Assembly: GCA_015179025.1 (NCBI GenBank)
Contig: WHUX01000068.1
Coordinates: forward strand, 62,001 to 126,000
Direction: 5' to 3'
Length of the DNA stretch: 64,000 bases
Source of the DNA: Terfezia claveryi
Lineage: Eukaryota > Ascomycota > Pezizomycetes > Pezizales > Pezizaceae
Of this stretch, positions 21,790-32,316 are shown one piece after another (positions within the stretch are counted from its first letter, which is position 1; every line of letters starts with the position of its first letter). Under the pieces are notes generated by a model. It searched no databases, was not told the DNA's origin, and was given only the letters and a program-made list of their open reading frames with translations. Both the position numbers and the translations under genes were made by a program.

Positions 21790-22007
21790 CATCAGGATAG
21801 CTATTTCTGAGCCGCAACACCCCCTGTAGGCACCCTGATGGACCACCTTGTACCTCTCCTGCCCTTTGCGTTAGGTCGCCCCGACGCCACTTCTGGTACA
21901 TCAGGATATATATTTCTATGCCGCAACGCCCGCTCCTGGCACCCTGATGGACTATCTTCTACCTGACCCGCCTTGTGTATCAGGTTGCTCCGACGCCACA
22001 ACACCAT
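21790..22007. repeat. Two 109-bp tandem units at the left end of Q2
   Basis: Units begin CATCAGGATA at 21,790 and 21,899. Both contain GCCGCAACRCCC and GGCACCCTGATGGAC, and both end near CGACGCCAC. GC-rich compared with the surroundings; the same pair starts at 27,989 in Q3. Confidence 0.8.
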
Positions 22008-22517
22008 CACCAGGTGCCCTGACGATTGCCCTCTTCTAGCTGCGCACCCTAGAAACACTAGCCCTTGTGTCGCTCGGGTGCAATGTCTTCCAATGTACCA
22101 CCCTTGTGCCTTGTGTTCCAAGGTGCCACTATGGTGCATGTGTACATCCATGCCCTGGCACAACTATCTGATAGGTGGACCACTGTACGCACTCGAAGTA
22201 TGGAGGTAATAGCGGCTATACATTACAAGAACTATGTACATTTGAATTTCTATATACATAGCTAAGCTATAGATGCACTTCGAATGAACCATTCATTCAT
22301 GCATCCCACTTGAACTCATCCTGCCCATATGCCTCCAAAAATCCTAGCGGTTCCCTAATCTGAGCCATCTGCAAAGTTGTTATCGCCATGCTTTGATCTA
22401 ATAATATCCATATAGCTATTAACAACAGAACGCTGATTTCGCGAGACTGCACATACCTAGAGCTACCCAATTGGTGGCTACTGTAGTCATCCACTGCCAT
22501 GAGCAATGCCTATTACT

Positions 22518-22870
22518 AGAGCAATTAGCTATGCGTTCCCATAAAGTCCGTAGATTTACTGGCGAGTTCACGTGCCTAGGTATGTCTGCCTATATAGATG
22601 GGGAATATCTCGGGAGTATACTTGTGGAGTCCTAAGAGCAATTAGCTATGCCTTTATATACAGTCTGCTGGTTTTCTGGCGAGTTCACGTACCTAGCTAT
22701 ACCTGTGTCTGCGCATATAGATTGGGGATATATCGGAACTGCACTGGTGGAGTCCTAAGAGCAATTAGCTATACATTCATATAGAGTCTCCTGGTTTTCT
22801 GGCGAGTTCACGTACCTAGCTAGCTATGTCTCCGTATATAGATGGGGGATATCTCGAGAGTGCACTGGAG
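22518..22870. repeat. 123-bp satellite, left arm of Q2
   Basis: Three tandem units; successive GAGCAATTAGCTAT starts at 22,636 and 22,759 give a 123-bp period. Each unit contains CTGGTTTTCTGGCGAGTTCACG and GATATMTCGGRACTGCAC-like sequence. The inverted counterpart is at 24,480-25,070. Confidence 0.85.
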
Positions 22871-23139
22871 GAGTCGTAACCTCAGCTTGACCTGCCGCCG
22901 ACTGGCTGGTTAAGTTACCTGTGCAAAGAGGGGGCGCACGTGCTCTCGTATTATGTTCGTTCACGCATGCCTGGAAATATGTGTCGGTTGATGCGGCCAA
23001 CAAATATGTGTGATTAGTGGGAAGCACACTAGTGTGACAGATCAGCATATGCATGTTTCAGGCCACATATGCCCGCCAGCTGTGAGATTACCGAAGTGGG
23101 TAATAGGTATGGAAGAGGAGCCCTCATGGCAGGCTTGTA

Positions 23140-24215
23140 AATATGGACTTGTTTATACGAGAAACTCATACTTTTCTAGGCTTCTAGATATATATATGAG
23201 AAACTCGTGCTTTTGTGACTTATAAATATATATATGCGAGAAACTCGTGCTTTTGTGACTAATATATATATATATGCGAGAAACTCGTACTTTTGTGACT
23301 TATATATATATATGTGAGAAATGCGTGCTCTTGAGGCTTATTAGTATATATGCGGGAAACTTGTGCTTTGGAGAAATATATATATATATACGAAAAACTC
23401 GTTTTTTGAGACTTATATATTTACTTATACTTTTTGAGGCTTCCAGATGAAACTAACGATGAGTTTCTCACATATATATATATATAAGTCTCAAAGTATG
23501 AGTTTCTCACATATATATCTAGAAGCCTCGAAAAGCATGAGTATATAAATATCTCCAAAGCACGAGTTTCCTGCATATATACTAATAAGCCTCAAAAGCA
23601 TGAGTTTCTCGCATATATATATATATATCTCCAAAGCACGAGTTTCCCGTATATATACTAATAAGCCTCAAAAGTATGAGTTTCTCGTATATATATCTAG
23701 AAGCCTCGAAAAGCATGAGTTTCTCGTATATATATATATATATTACTCCAAAGCATGAGTTTCCTGCATATATATATATAAGTCTCGAAAAGCATGAGTT
23801 TCTCGCATATTTATATATAATCCTCGAAAAGCATGAGTTTCTCATATATATATATATATATCTCCAAAACACAAGTTTCCCACATATATACTAATAAGCC
23901 TCAAGAGTATGATTTTCTCGCTTATATATATATAAGTCACAAAAGCACGAGTTTCTCGTATATATATATATATAAGTCACAAAACTACAAGTTTCCCGCA
24001 TATATACTAATAAGCCTCAAGAGCACGAGTTTCTCGCATATATATATATAAGTCACAAAAGCACGAGTTTCTCACATATATATATATAAGTCACAAAAGC
24101 ACGAGTTTCTCGTATATATATATATATAAGTCACAAAAGCACGAGTTTCTCGTATATATATCTAGAAGCCTCAAAAAGCATGAGTTTCTCATATAAAGAA
24201 GTCCATATTTATAAG
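23140..24215. repeat. Central CGAGAAACTCG / (TA)n minisatellite of Q2
   Basis: Dozens of units of about 30-40 bp. Each has a short hairpin CGAGAAACTCG (or CGAGTTTCTCG), a (TA)n run and TTTGAGGCTTATTAG or TTTGTGACTTA. The orientation flips near 23,450 at a unique AGATGAAACTAACGATGAG segment, also present in Q3 near 29,720. Peptides such as SFSHIYIYIS read from it are artefacts. Confidence 0.85.
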
Positions 24216-24479
24216 CCTGCCATGAGGGCTCCTCTTCCATACCTATTACCCACTTCGGTAATCTCATAGCTAGCGGGTATATGTGGCCTGAAACATGCAT
24301 GTGCAGATCTATCATACCAGTGTGCCTCCCACTAATCACACATATTTGTCGGCCGCATTAACCAATACATATTTCCAGGTATGCGTGAATGAACATAACA
24401 CGAGAGCACGTGCGCCCCCTCTTTGCACAGGTAAATTAACCAGCCAGTCGGCGGCAGGTCAAGCTGAGGTTAGGACTCC

Positions 24480-25070
24480 CCCAGTACACTCTCGAGATAT
24501 CCCCCATCTATATGCAGAGACATAGCTAGCTAGGTACGTGAACTCGCTAGAAAACCAGTGAACTCTATATGAATGTATAGCTAATTGCTCTTAGGACTCC
24601 GCCAGTGCAGTTCCAATATATCTCCAATCTCTATGCATAGACACAGGCATAGCTAGGTACGTGAACTAGCCAGAAAACCAGCGGACTCTAGCTAATTGCT
24701 CTTAGAACTCCGCTAGTGTAGTTCCGATATATCCCCAATCTATATGCGCAGACACAGGCATAGCTAGGTATGTGAACTGGCCAGAAAACCAGTGGACTCT
24801 ATCTCAATATATAGCTAATTGCTTTTAGGACTCCGCCAGTGCAGTTCCTATATATCCCCAATCTATATGCGTAGACACAGGTATAGCCAGGTACGTGAAC
24901 TCGCTAGAAAACCAGCGGACTATATGTAAAGGCATAGCTAATTGCTTTTAGGACTTCGCAAGTGCACTCCCAAGATATTCCCCATCTATATGCGCAGACA
25001 TACTTAGGTACCTGAACTCGCCAACAAATCTATGGACTTTATGGGAACGCATAGCTAATTGCTCTAGTAA
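24480..25070. repeat. 123-bp satellite, right arm of Q2 (inverted)
   Basis: About five tandem units with AGCTAATTGCTYTTAGGACTCC and GTTCCGATATATCCCCAATC, the reverse complement of the left-arm satellite. The arm continues into sequence complementary to 22,280-22,530. Confidence 0.85.
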
Positions 25071-26437
25071 TAGGCGTTACTCCTGGCAGTGGATGACTAT
25101 ATCAGCCAGCAATTGGGTAGCTCTAGGTATGTGCAGTCTCGCAATATCAGCGTTCTGTTGTTAATAGCTATATGGATATTATTAGATCAAAGCGCGGTGA
25201 TAACGCCTTTGTAGATGGCTTAGATCAGGGAACTGCTAGGATTTTTGGAGGCATATGCACAGGATTAGTTCATGTGGGATGCATAAGAGAATGGTTCGTT
25301 AGAAGTGCATCTATAGCTCAGCTATGTATATAGAAATTCAAATGTACATAGTTCTTGCAATATATACCTGCTATCACCTCTATGCTCTGAGCGCACACAG
25401 TAGTTTGCCTATCAAGTAGTTGTGCCAGGGCGTCGATGTTAAAGATATGCATCAAAGCGGCACCTCAGAAAACATGGCACCAGGGTAGTACCTCCCAAGA
25501 CATAGCGTCAGAGCTCATTCCTGATGATTGTGCAGGAACGTCAGCGTCAGGAGGTGGACCATGTGGTGCCAGTGTCAACAGGTAGCCTATGAAGAGCCAG
25601 CGTCGGGGAGACAAAGAAACAGCGGAGCGCGCCGGTAACTGGCAGTTTGTCATTAGTGGCACCAAAGGCATCAGATACCATAAAGGCAAACTATATTCCT
25701 TTGTGATGCCTTCACGGCCTATATATATATATATAAGAAACTAATGTATTCGAGGGTTATATATATATACTTAAGCATGGAATTTATATATTCGAGTCTT
25801 ATATATATATGTGCATAGATTTCCTACTTTCACAATCTCTAGATATGCATGGAATTCATACTTTTGAGGTAAGCCTCGAATGCATGAGTTTCTTGGATAT
25901 ATATAAATAGGCTGTGAAGGCATAACTTCCTATGATATATATCACAAAGCGTGAACTCTATACATATCACAGTACTACGAGTACGATTTCCCAATATGAC
26001 TATTACTAGGTTATGCATTGACTAGTACCGTACCTGCGCGCAATAGTGGGCTGCGTGGGGCTGAGCACTGTCATGTCACCCCTCTTATTATCCATTATCT
26101 CATTGTCTCCGGAAAGTCTATATTGTCGGCGTTGGTAATCGGGCTTGGCAACTATAGTTTTCCTGTATATATACCTTCCCCCCTCGCACCTTTTCCCTTA
26201 GCTCTTTATCCAATGTCTTGTATAATTTCCAAAGCATATTAGAGCAAGTATTAGAGTGAGTATTAGAGTGAATATTAGAGTGATTCTTAGAGCAAGTATT
26301 AGAGCAAGTGTTGTAGTGAGTATTAGAATGAGTATTAGAGTGAGTGTCGTAGTGAGTATTAGAGTGAGTATTAGAGCGAGTATTGTAGTGAGTATTAAAG
26401 CAAGTATTAGAGTGAGTGTTATAGCAAGTATTAGTAT

Positions 26438-27543
26438 GCTATGTATACTATTATAATTAGTAAATAAAATCAATATTTCCACTATACATATTCTTGATCT
26501 GAAGTCTACTCTGAAATCTGCTCCGAAATCTGCCCTAGTGCCAAGATTCCAGAGCTGTTAGCGTGTGCATAGCCTGTTCTAGCATTGTTATAAGCTGTAT
26601 TTTAGTACTACTATATCGCAATGGTATTCTTGACAATATAATAGCGACCATTTTTAGTCTTCAAGTTTACAATACTTACAAAGCAATGGTATTCTGGACA
26701 ACACGGTAGTGAACATTTTAGTCTCTATAATACTTACTAAACCAACAGTATTCTAGATAATGCGTACTATGTGCTATGCGATGCTACTAAAATAAAGTTG
26801 TGTTATGTATATGGAAATAAATAGGAGTTACCGACTAATATTAAAGTATCCATAATAACATAGAAACGCGACAGCGCTGCTCATGCGATAACATCCCCCT
26901 TTTTGGTATAGTATATATTAGTCTTGCTCGCGAATGCATGCATTTCTCTATATGTCTCCAAAAGTATGAGTTTCTTATATATATATATATATATATATTT
27001 CTCCAAAAGGATGAGTTTCTCGCATATATATATATATATCTCTAAAGCACGAGTTTCTCGCCCTCAAAAGCACGAGATTCTCGCATATATACTAATAAGC
27101 TTCAAAAGCATGAGTTTGTCACATATATATATATCAGCCTCTAAAAGCATGAGATTCTCACATATATACTAATAAGCCTCAAAAGCATGAGTTTCTCACA
27201 CATATATATATATATCTCCAAAGCACGAGTTTCTCACATATATATATATAAGTCTCCAAAGTACGAGTTTCTCACATATACACTGTACCAAAAAGGGGGA
27301 TGTTATCACTCAGGTGGTGATTCCACTTCTCTATAAATACCAAGAGCACTGTCCGGGTAGCTGAACTTTATCGGCCTTATGAATAAAGTTAAGTCATACT
27401 ATATACTTCCAAGAATACCATAGCAATCCTGGATCGTAATAACTCCGTAGTTTGGTGAGACCCGAAGTTGGTTAAATAAAATAGTGGTGTAATATTGATA
27501 CATGAAGTTGGTTAAATAAAATAGCAGTATAATATTGATACAC
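26438..27543. repeat. Modules S2 and T2 of the foldback array
   Basis: S2 (to about 26,890) matches 11,291-11,738. T2 matches 11,739-12,398, with a CGAGTTTCTCG minisatellite between ATCCCCCTTTTTGGTA and its complement, then the tail with a CTATAAATA sequence and the terminal GAAGTTGGTTAAATAAAATAG repeats. Here T2 runs uninterrupted into P3 at 27,544, showing the junction that Gypsy-2 copy 1 split in the previous unit. Confidence 0.83.
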
Positions 27544-30184
27544 GAAGTTGGTCAAATATGATATCACTCTAATACTTACTCTAATACTCGCTACAACACT
27601 TCACTCTAATACTCGCTCTAATAATCACTCTAATACTCGCTCTAATACTCACTCTAATACTTGCTGTAATATGCCTTAGAAATTTTATAAGACATTGGAT
27701 AAAGAGCAAAGGAAAAAAACACGAGTAAGCGAAGTATAGATCCTGGAAAACAATAGTGGCCAAGCCTGATTGCCAAGGCCGACAATATAGACTTTCTAAA
27801 GACTATGAGATAATAGATAATAATAGGGGTGGCATGATAGTGCTCAGCCCCGCTCAGCCCACTGTCGCGCATGGGTACTGTACTACTCAATGCCTAACCT
27901 GGTAATAGTCATATTGGGAAATCGTAGTCATAGTACTGCGATATGTGTGGAGTTCAGCTTTGTGATATATATCATAGGAAGTTATGCCCATCAGGATAGA
28001 TATTTCTGTGCCGCAACGCCCCCTGCAGGCACCCTGATGGACTACCTTATACCTCTCCTGCCCTCTGCATTATGTTGTCCTGACGCCACTTCTGGCACAT
28101 CAGGATATATATTTCTGTGCCGCAATGCCCGCTCCCGGCACCCTGATAGACTATCTTCTACCTGACCAGCCTTGTATGTCAGGTCACCCCAATGCCACAA
28201 AACCATCACCATGCACCCTGACGATTGCCTTCTTCTAGCTGCACACCCTAGGAACCCTACCCCTTGTGTCGCTCGGGCGCCATGTCTTCTAAGATACCAA
28301 CCTGGCTCTTGGTATTTCGAGGTGCCACCGTGGTGCGTGTGTAGATCCATGCCCTGGCACAACTACCTGATAGGTGAACCACTGTGTGAATTCGGAGCAT
28401 GGAGGTAATAGCAGCTATACATTGCAAGAACTATGTATATTTGAATTTCTATATACATAGCTAAGCTATAGATGCACTTCGAACAAACCATTCTCTCATG
28501 CATCTCACTTGAACTCATCCTGCGCATATGTCTCCAAAAATCCTAGCAGTTCCCTGATCTGAGCTGTCTGCAAAGTTGTTATTGCCATGCTTGGATCTAA
28601 TAATATCCATAAAGCTATAAACAACAGAACGCTGATATCGTGAGACTGCACATACCTAGAGCTACCGAATTGCTGGCTGATGTAGTCATCCACTGCCATG
28701 AGCAATGCCTATTACTAGAGCAATTAGCTATGTGTTCCCATAAAGTCCATGAATTTGCTGGCGAGTTCATGTACCTAGGTATATCTGCGCATATAGATGG
28801 GGAATATCTCGGGAGTGCACTTCTGGAGTCCCAAGAGCAATTAGCTATGCCTTCACATACAGTCTGCTAGTTTTCTGGCGAGTTCACGTACCTGGCTATA
28901 CCTATGTCTGAGCATATAGATTGGGGATATATTGGAACTGCACTGGCAGAGTCCTAAGAGCAATTAGCTATACATTCACATAGAGTCCACTGGTTTTCTG
29001 GCCAGTTCACATACCTAGCTATGCCTGTGTCAGTGCATATAGATTAGGGATATATCGGAACTGCACTAGTAGTGTCCTAAGAGCAATTAGCTAGAGTCCG
29101 CTGGTTTTCTGGCCAGTTCACGTACCTAGCTATGCTTGTGTCTGCGCATAGAGATTGGTGATATATCAGAACTGCACTGGCAGAGTCCTAAGAGCAATTA
29201 GCTATACATTCACATAGAGTCCACTGGTTTTCTAGCCAGTTCACATACTTAGCTAGCTATGTCTCCACATATAGATAGGGGATATCTCGAGAGTGCACTG
29301 GGGGAGTCCTAACCTCAGTTTGACCTGCCGCCGACTAGCTGGTTGAGTTACCTGTGCAAAGAGGGGGCGCACATGCTCTCGTGTTATGTTCGTTTACGTA
29401 TACCTGGAAATATGTGTCGGTTGACGTGGCTGACAAATATGTGTAATTGGCGGGAAGTACACTGGTGTGACAGATCAGCACAAGAATGTTTCAAACCACA
29501 TATGCCCGCCAGCCGTGAGATTACCGAAGTAGGTAATAGGTATGGAAGAGGAGCCTTCACAGGAGGCTTGTAAATATGGACTTGTTTATGCGAGAAACTC
29601 ATGCTTTTGAGGATTATTAGTATATATGCAGGAAACTTGTGCTTTGGAGATATATATATATATATACAAGAAACTCATGCTTTGAGACTTATATATATAC
29701 TAATGCTTTTTGAGGCTTCCAGATGAAACTAACGATGAGTTTCTCGCATATATATATATATAAGTCTCAAAGCATGAGTTTCTCGCATATATATCTAAAA
29801 GCCTCGAAAAGCATGAGTATATATATATCTCCAAAGCAGGAGTTTCCCGCATATATACTAATAAGCCTCAAAAGCACGAGTTTCTCGCATATATATATAT
29901 ATATCTCCAAAGCACGAGTTTCCCACATATATACTAATAAGCCTTAAAAGCATGAGTTTCTCACATATATATCCAGAAGCCTCGAAAAGCATGAGTTTCT
30001 CGCATATATATATATAAGTTACAAAAGCACGAGTTTCTCACATATATATATATATATATCTCCAAAGCACGAGTTTCCCGCATATATATATATAAGTCTC
30101 GAAAAGCATGAGTTTCTCGCATATCTATATATAAGCCTCGAAAAGCATGAGTTTTGTCACAACCGTCCTTTCCTAGCCAGGTTT

Positions 30185-30214
30185 GAGAGTTGGACGGAAT
30201 CCCGTCCGACTCTC
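30185..30214. repeat. U3 hairpin of the Gypsy-1 copy A LTR
   Basis: 30-bp palindrome with 13-bp arms (GAGAGTYGGACGG and CCGTCCGACTCTC) and the loop AATC. The stem is perfect in the 3' LTR (35,820-35,849); the 5' copy has one C-to-T change, which leaves a G-T pair. Copies B and C have different hairpins at this place. Confidence 0.9.
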
Positions 30215-30311
30215 ATTATTGTTGATTGATATCGTTGTTATCTCTGTTCCCGAGATAAGGGGTCTTGGGAACCTTATTCCTTCCGGTGGCCTTGGCCAGG
30301 AAAGAAGCCTG

Positions 30312-30319
30312 TATATATA
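30312..30319 (+). promoter_or_regulatory. TATA box of Gypsy-1 copy A
   Basis: TATATATA between CCTG and GCTTGC, about 40 bp upstream of the ATCCAACGT stretch that pairs with the presumed primer site. Repeated in the 3' LTR at 35,947-35,954. Confidence 0.55.
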
Positions 30320-30677
30320 GCTTGCTCTCTCCGCCTTCTCGTTGGATCCCCATCCAACGTCTTGTATACCCAATACAGGACCTTGCTTCCCCCAGCGCTT
30401 GTGCACCTCCCTTGTGCACATCCTTGTCTCGAACAAACAACTCTGCAGTACAGCTGCCTCCCTTGACACACGCGGCAACTGCCTCCGCGTGTCTCGTGTC
30501 TCTTGCCTCTTGCCTCTTGCCTCTTGCCTCTTGCCTCTTGCCTCTTGCCTCTTGCTCTTGCCCCCGTCTCAGTCTTCCCCTGGTCACACACGTAGCGCTC
30601 CTACGTGTGCGATTGCCCCTTGCCACTTCCCCGGCGTACCCCTTGGTCGCCTTGTCCCCCAGAGCCCACGTTACACT

Positions 30678-30686
30678 ACGTTGGAT
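30678..30686 (+). other. Possible self-primer binding site of Gypsy-1 copy A
   Basis: ACGTTGGAT, starting two bases after the 5' LTR, is exactly complementary to ATCCAACGT at 30,352-30,360, the place expected for the transcript start. Tf1-type elements prime reverse transcription with their own 5' mRNA end paired to a site at this position. Copies B and C have ACATTGGAT here. Confidence 0.5.
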
Positions 30687-30706
30687 CTTTCAGACCAACC
30701 GGTACG

Positions 30707-31846
30707 ATGTCCGCGAACATTCCACTACCCACCGATAGATTCGCAGCCTGGAGGGCGACTCCGATCCCATCAGACCCGACAGAACTATCAGCATACCGAC
30801 GAACTGTGATCGAGATATTCACAGATACTTATGCCATCAGCAAACAACAAGGAGCGGACCTTCAGAAAGCCGAAAGGCGAATCCGAGAAGCTGAAGATGA
30901 AATAACCCTCCTCCGAGAAGATGCAGCAGAGGATAGGATAACCATCCGGAGACTGACTCGCGCTTTGGACCTGACCGATGGTCCAAAAAACCAGAAAACA
31001 CAAGACCTACCCACCCTGCCCAAGTTTAATGGGGACCGGGGCCGGCTACGAGCATGGAAAAACTCTGTGCAGATAAAACTCTCTGGGGACTCGGCGAAGT
31101 TCCCCACCATCCACCACCAGCTCTCATACGTCTATGGCCTACTGGAGGGTAAGGCCATGGACCAGGTACAGCCCTTCGTCAAGGCCACGGGGATTGATCT
31201 GGTAGACATCCCAGCACTAATGGCAATCCTGGACCGAGCCTTCGGAGACCCGGATCCTAAAGGAACCGCCAGCAGGGCCCTGCGAGACCTCAAGCAAAAA
31301 CATAATGAACTGTCAGCCTATGTCGCTGAGTTCTCCAGGCTAGCAGCAGAGCTCAATTGGAATGACGAAGCCAAGCTCGATCAGTTCAAAGACGGGCTTA
31401 CCTTCGAGCTGAAAAAGGCTCTGGTTTACTGCCCACTGACCAAGACCCTGGAGGGACTTATTGAACAAGCTAGCTGGGTGGAACAGCAGACAGCGGCACT
31501 CAGAGCCCCCCAAAAGACACTCCTGACCTCGACTCCCCGTACACCATTTCTGACAGCACGCACCCAACAACAACAACCCACACCAGTCAACAAGCCTGCA
31601 CACCCCTCCCTGGTAGCGGGTGGGGCTGCCCCCATGAACCTGTCAGCAGGTAGACCTCGTCTTACCCAGGAGGAAAGGGACCGTCGCCGCACTCAGGGTT
31701 TGTGCATTGCATGCGGAAAGGGGGACCATTTTATCGCGGCATGTCCCCTCCGCAAAAACCGCTCCCTAGCCGTCCACGCCATCTCAGACACCCCAGCCCG
31801 GATTGTGGAGGTGGATGAGTCGGGAAAAGCCCTGTCCCTTGCCTAG
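30707..31846 (+). CDS. gag: Gag polyprotein of Gypsy-1 copy A (intact)
   Basis: 379-residue capsid/nucleocapsid precursor, the only intact reading frame in the window with a clear identity. The start MSANIPLP was chosen because copy B starts at the equivalent ATG and the upstream part of the open frame lies in the LTR. Residues about 45-95 form a charged, probably coiled-coil helix (AERRIREAEDEITLLRED). Residues about 105-270 are the Ty3-type Gag core (KFNGDRGRLRAWKNSVQIKL, LLEGKAMDQVQPF, LSAYVAEFSRLAAELNW). Residues about 280-320 are a Gln/Pro-rich linker. A nucleocapsid knuckle follows at C333-x2-C-x4-H-x4-C346 (CIACGKGDHFIAAC). The frame stops at TAG 31,844-31,846; PR continues in the -1 frame through the signal at 31,822-31,867. 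Confidence 0.95.
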   Translation: MSANIPLPTDRFAAWRATPIPSDPTELSAYRRTVIEIFTDTYAISKQQGADLQKAERRIREAEDEITLLREDAAEDRITIRRLTRALDLTDGPKNQKTQDLPTLPKFNGDRGRLRAWKNSVQIKLSGDSAKFPTIHHQLSYVYGLLEGKAMDQVQPFVKATGIDLVDIPALMAILDRAFGDPDPKGTASRALRDLKQKHNELSAYVAEFSRLAAELNWNDEAKLDQFKDGLTFELKKALVYCPLTKTLEGLIEQASWVEQQTAALRAPQKTLLTSTPRTPFLTARTQQQQPTPVNKPAHPSLVAGGAAPMNLSAGRPRLTQEERDRRRTQGLCIACGKGDHFIAACPLRKNRSLAVHAISDTPARIVEVDESGKALSLA

Positions 31847-31867
31847 TCACTGACACTAGCAAGGGAC
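31822..31867 (+). promoter_or_regulatory. -1 ribosomal frameshift signal between gag and pol
   Basis: The slippery heptamer G GGA AAA (31,822-31,828) is in the correct phase. A 5-nt spacer follows, then a hairpin at 31,834-31,867. Its arm GTCCCTTGC pairs with GCAAGGGAC, extended by TAGT with ACTA past one bulged C, with the 7-nt loop CACTGAC. The gag stop lies inside the stem. After a -1 shift the frame reads SPVPCLVTDTSKGP and runs into the protease. Copy C keeps the arrangement with a mutated heptamer (GGAAAAA). Confidence 0.85.
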
Positions 31868-32316
31868 CTGCATCAGGTCATCTGTCCTTGTCCGCTTTTT
31901 CTGTTCCTTCTTTGTCTATGTCTGTTGACGAGGCTCGCCTTTTTGGTGAGCATTTTGTTGTACCTATCACAATATCTTTCAATGGTAAAACACTCGTCAC
32001 TTCTGCCCTTGTAGACTGTGGAGCCTCAGGAATTGCCTTCATCGACCAGACCTTTGTCAGTAAGCATGCCATACCCACCTCTAAGCTCAAGACCCCCCGC
32101 CTCCTTGATGTCATTGACGGCCGACCTATCTCTTCTGGAGCCATTACCGACCTCGCCTGTACTCCTGCCCAGATTGGGGACCACTCCGAAAGCCTCCCTA
32201 TGTTCGTTACAAAGCTCAAGTATCCAATTGTCCTCGGAATCCCATGGCTTAGAATGCACGATGTATCGGTCATCTTTGGCTCTTATACCCTGCAGTTTAA
32301 CAGCCCTTACTGCTAA
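31847..32316 (+). pseudogene. pol: Gypsy-1 copy A protease region of Pol
   Basis: Aspartic protease that would process Gag and Pol. It is read in the -1 frame relative to gag, entered by frameshifting. The active-site loop is VDCGASGIAFID (about 32,011-32,046), a D-C-G-A form of the usual D-S/T-G. The flap and second half follow (VLGIPWLRMHDVSVIFGSYTLQF). The frame is closed by TAA at 32,314-32,316 just after SPYC. Copy C reads through at this point (SPYCRKYCRQPKA), so the stop is a mutation, not the natural end. The following RT domain is in the same frame. Confidence 0.88.

Larger units (their letters stand above)
21790..25705. mobile_element. Element Q2: 3.9-kb non-coding foldback element
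   Basis: Inserted in P2 between ATACC (21,785-21,789) and ATGCC (25,706-25,710); the empty site in P1 has a single ATGCC. The ends are weakly inverted: CATCAGGATAGCTATTTC on the left and, on the other strand, CACAAAGGAATATAG followed by TTTGCC on the right, related to the MITE ends at 5205 and 5380. The interior is a giant inverted repeat: 22,200-23,140 pairs with 24,215-25,400, enclosing a CGAGAAACTCG/(TA)n block. Both arms carry 123-bp satellite units. The outer 400 bp of the two sides do not match. No reading frame resembling a transposase was found, so it is non-autonomous if it is a transposon. Confidence 0.75.
21344..26437. repeat. Foldback module P2, split by element Q2
   Basis: The left arm (21,344-21,789) matches P1 10,120-10,564, beginning GAAGTTGGTCAAATATAATAT and 12-bp TCTAATACTYGC repeats. 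The remaining inner palindrome and right arm (25,706-26,437) match P1 10,560-11,290 and end in GAGTATTAGAGY repeats. The interruption 21,790-25,705 is Q2. The distance from this unit start (21,345) to the next (27,544) is 6199 bp, against about 2275 bp for the unit without Q; the difference equals Q plus its 5-bp flank. Confidence 0.85.
30155..30675 (+). repeat. 5' LTR of Gypsy-1 copy A
   Basis: 521 bp, TGTCACAACC...GTTACA. Contains a U3 hairpin (30,185-30,214), TATATATA (30,312-30,319), a second palindrome CGTTGGATCCCCATCCAACG (30,340-30,359) and about eight CTCTTGC repeats (30,500-30,556) that generate spurious long reading frames on both strands. Confidence 0.97.

Noticed and set aside
22518..22870. 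CRISPR-like regular spacing
   Set aside because: The whole 123-bp unit is repeated, with no variable spacers, in a eukaryotic repeat context.
23582..24051. Peptides rich in YIYIYI and SFSHIY, superficially like membrane segments
   Set aside because: Translations of (TA)n and CGAGTTTCTCG repeats.
30265..30738. 150-codon ORFs on both strands at the 5' LTR of Gypsy-1 A (also near 35,860-36,540)
   Set aside because: Generated by the CTCTTGC heptamer repeat in the LTR, which is open in several frames; not conserved in copies B and C.
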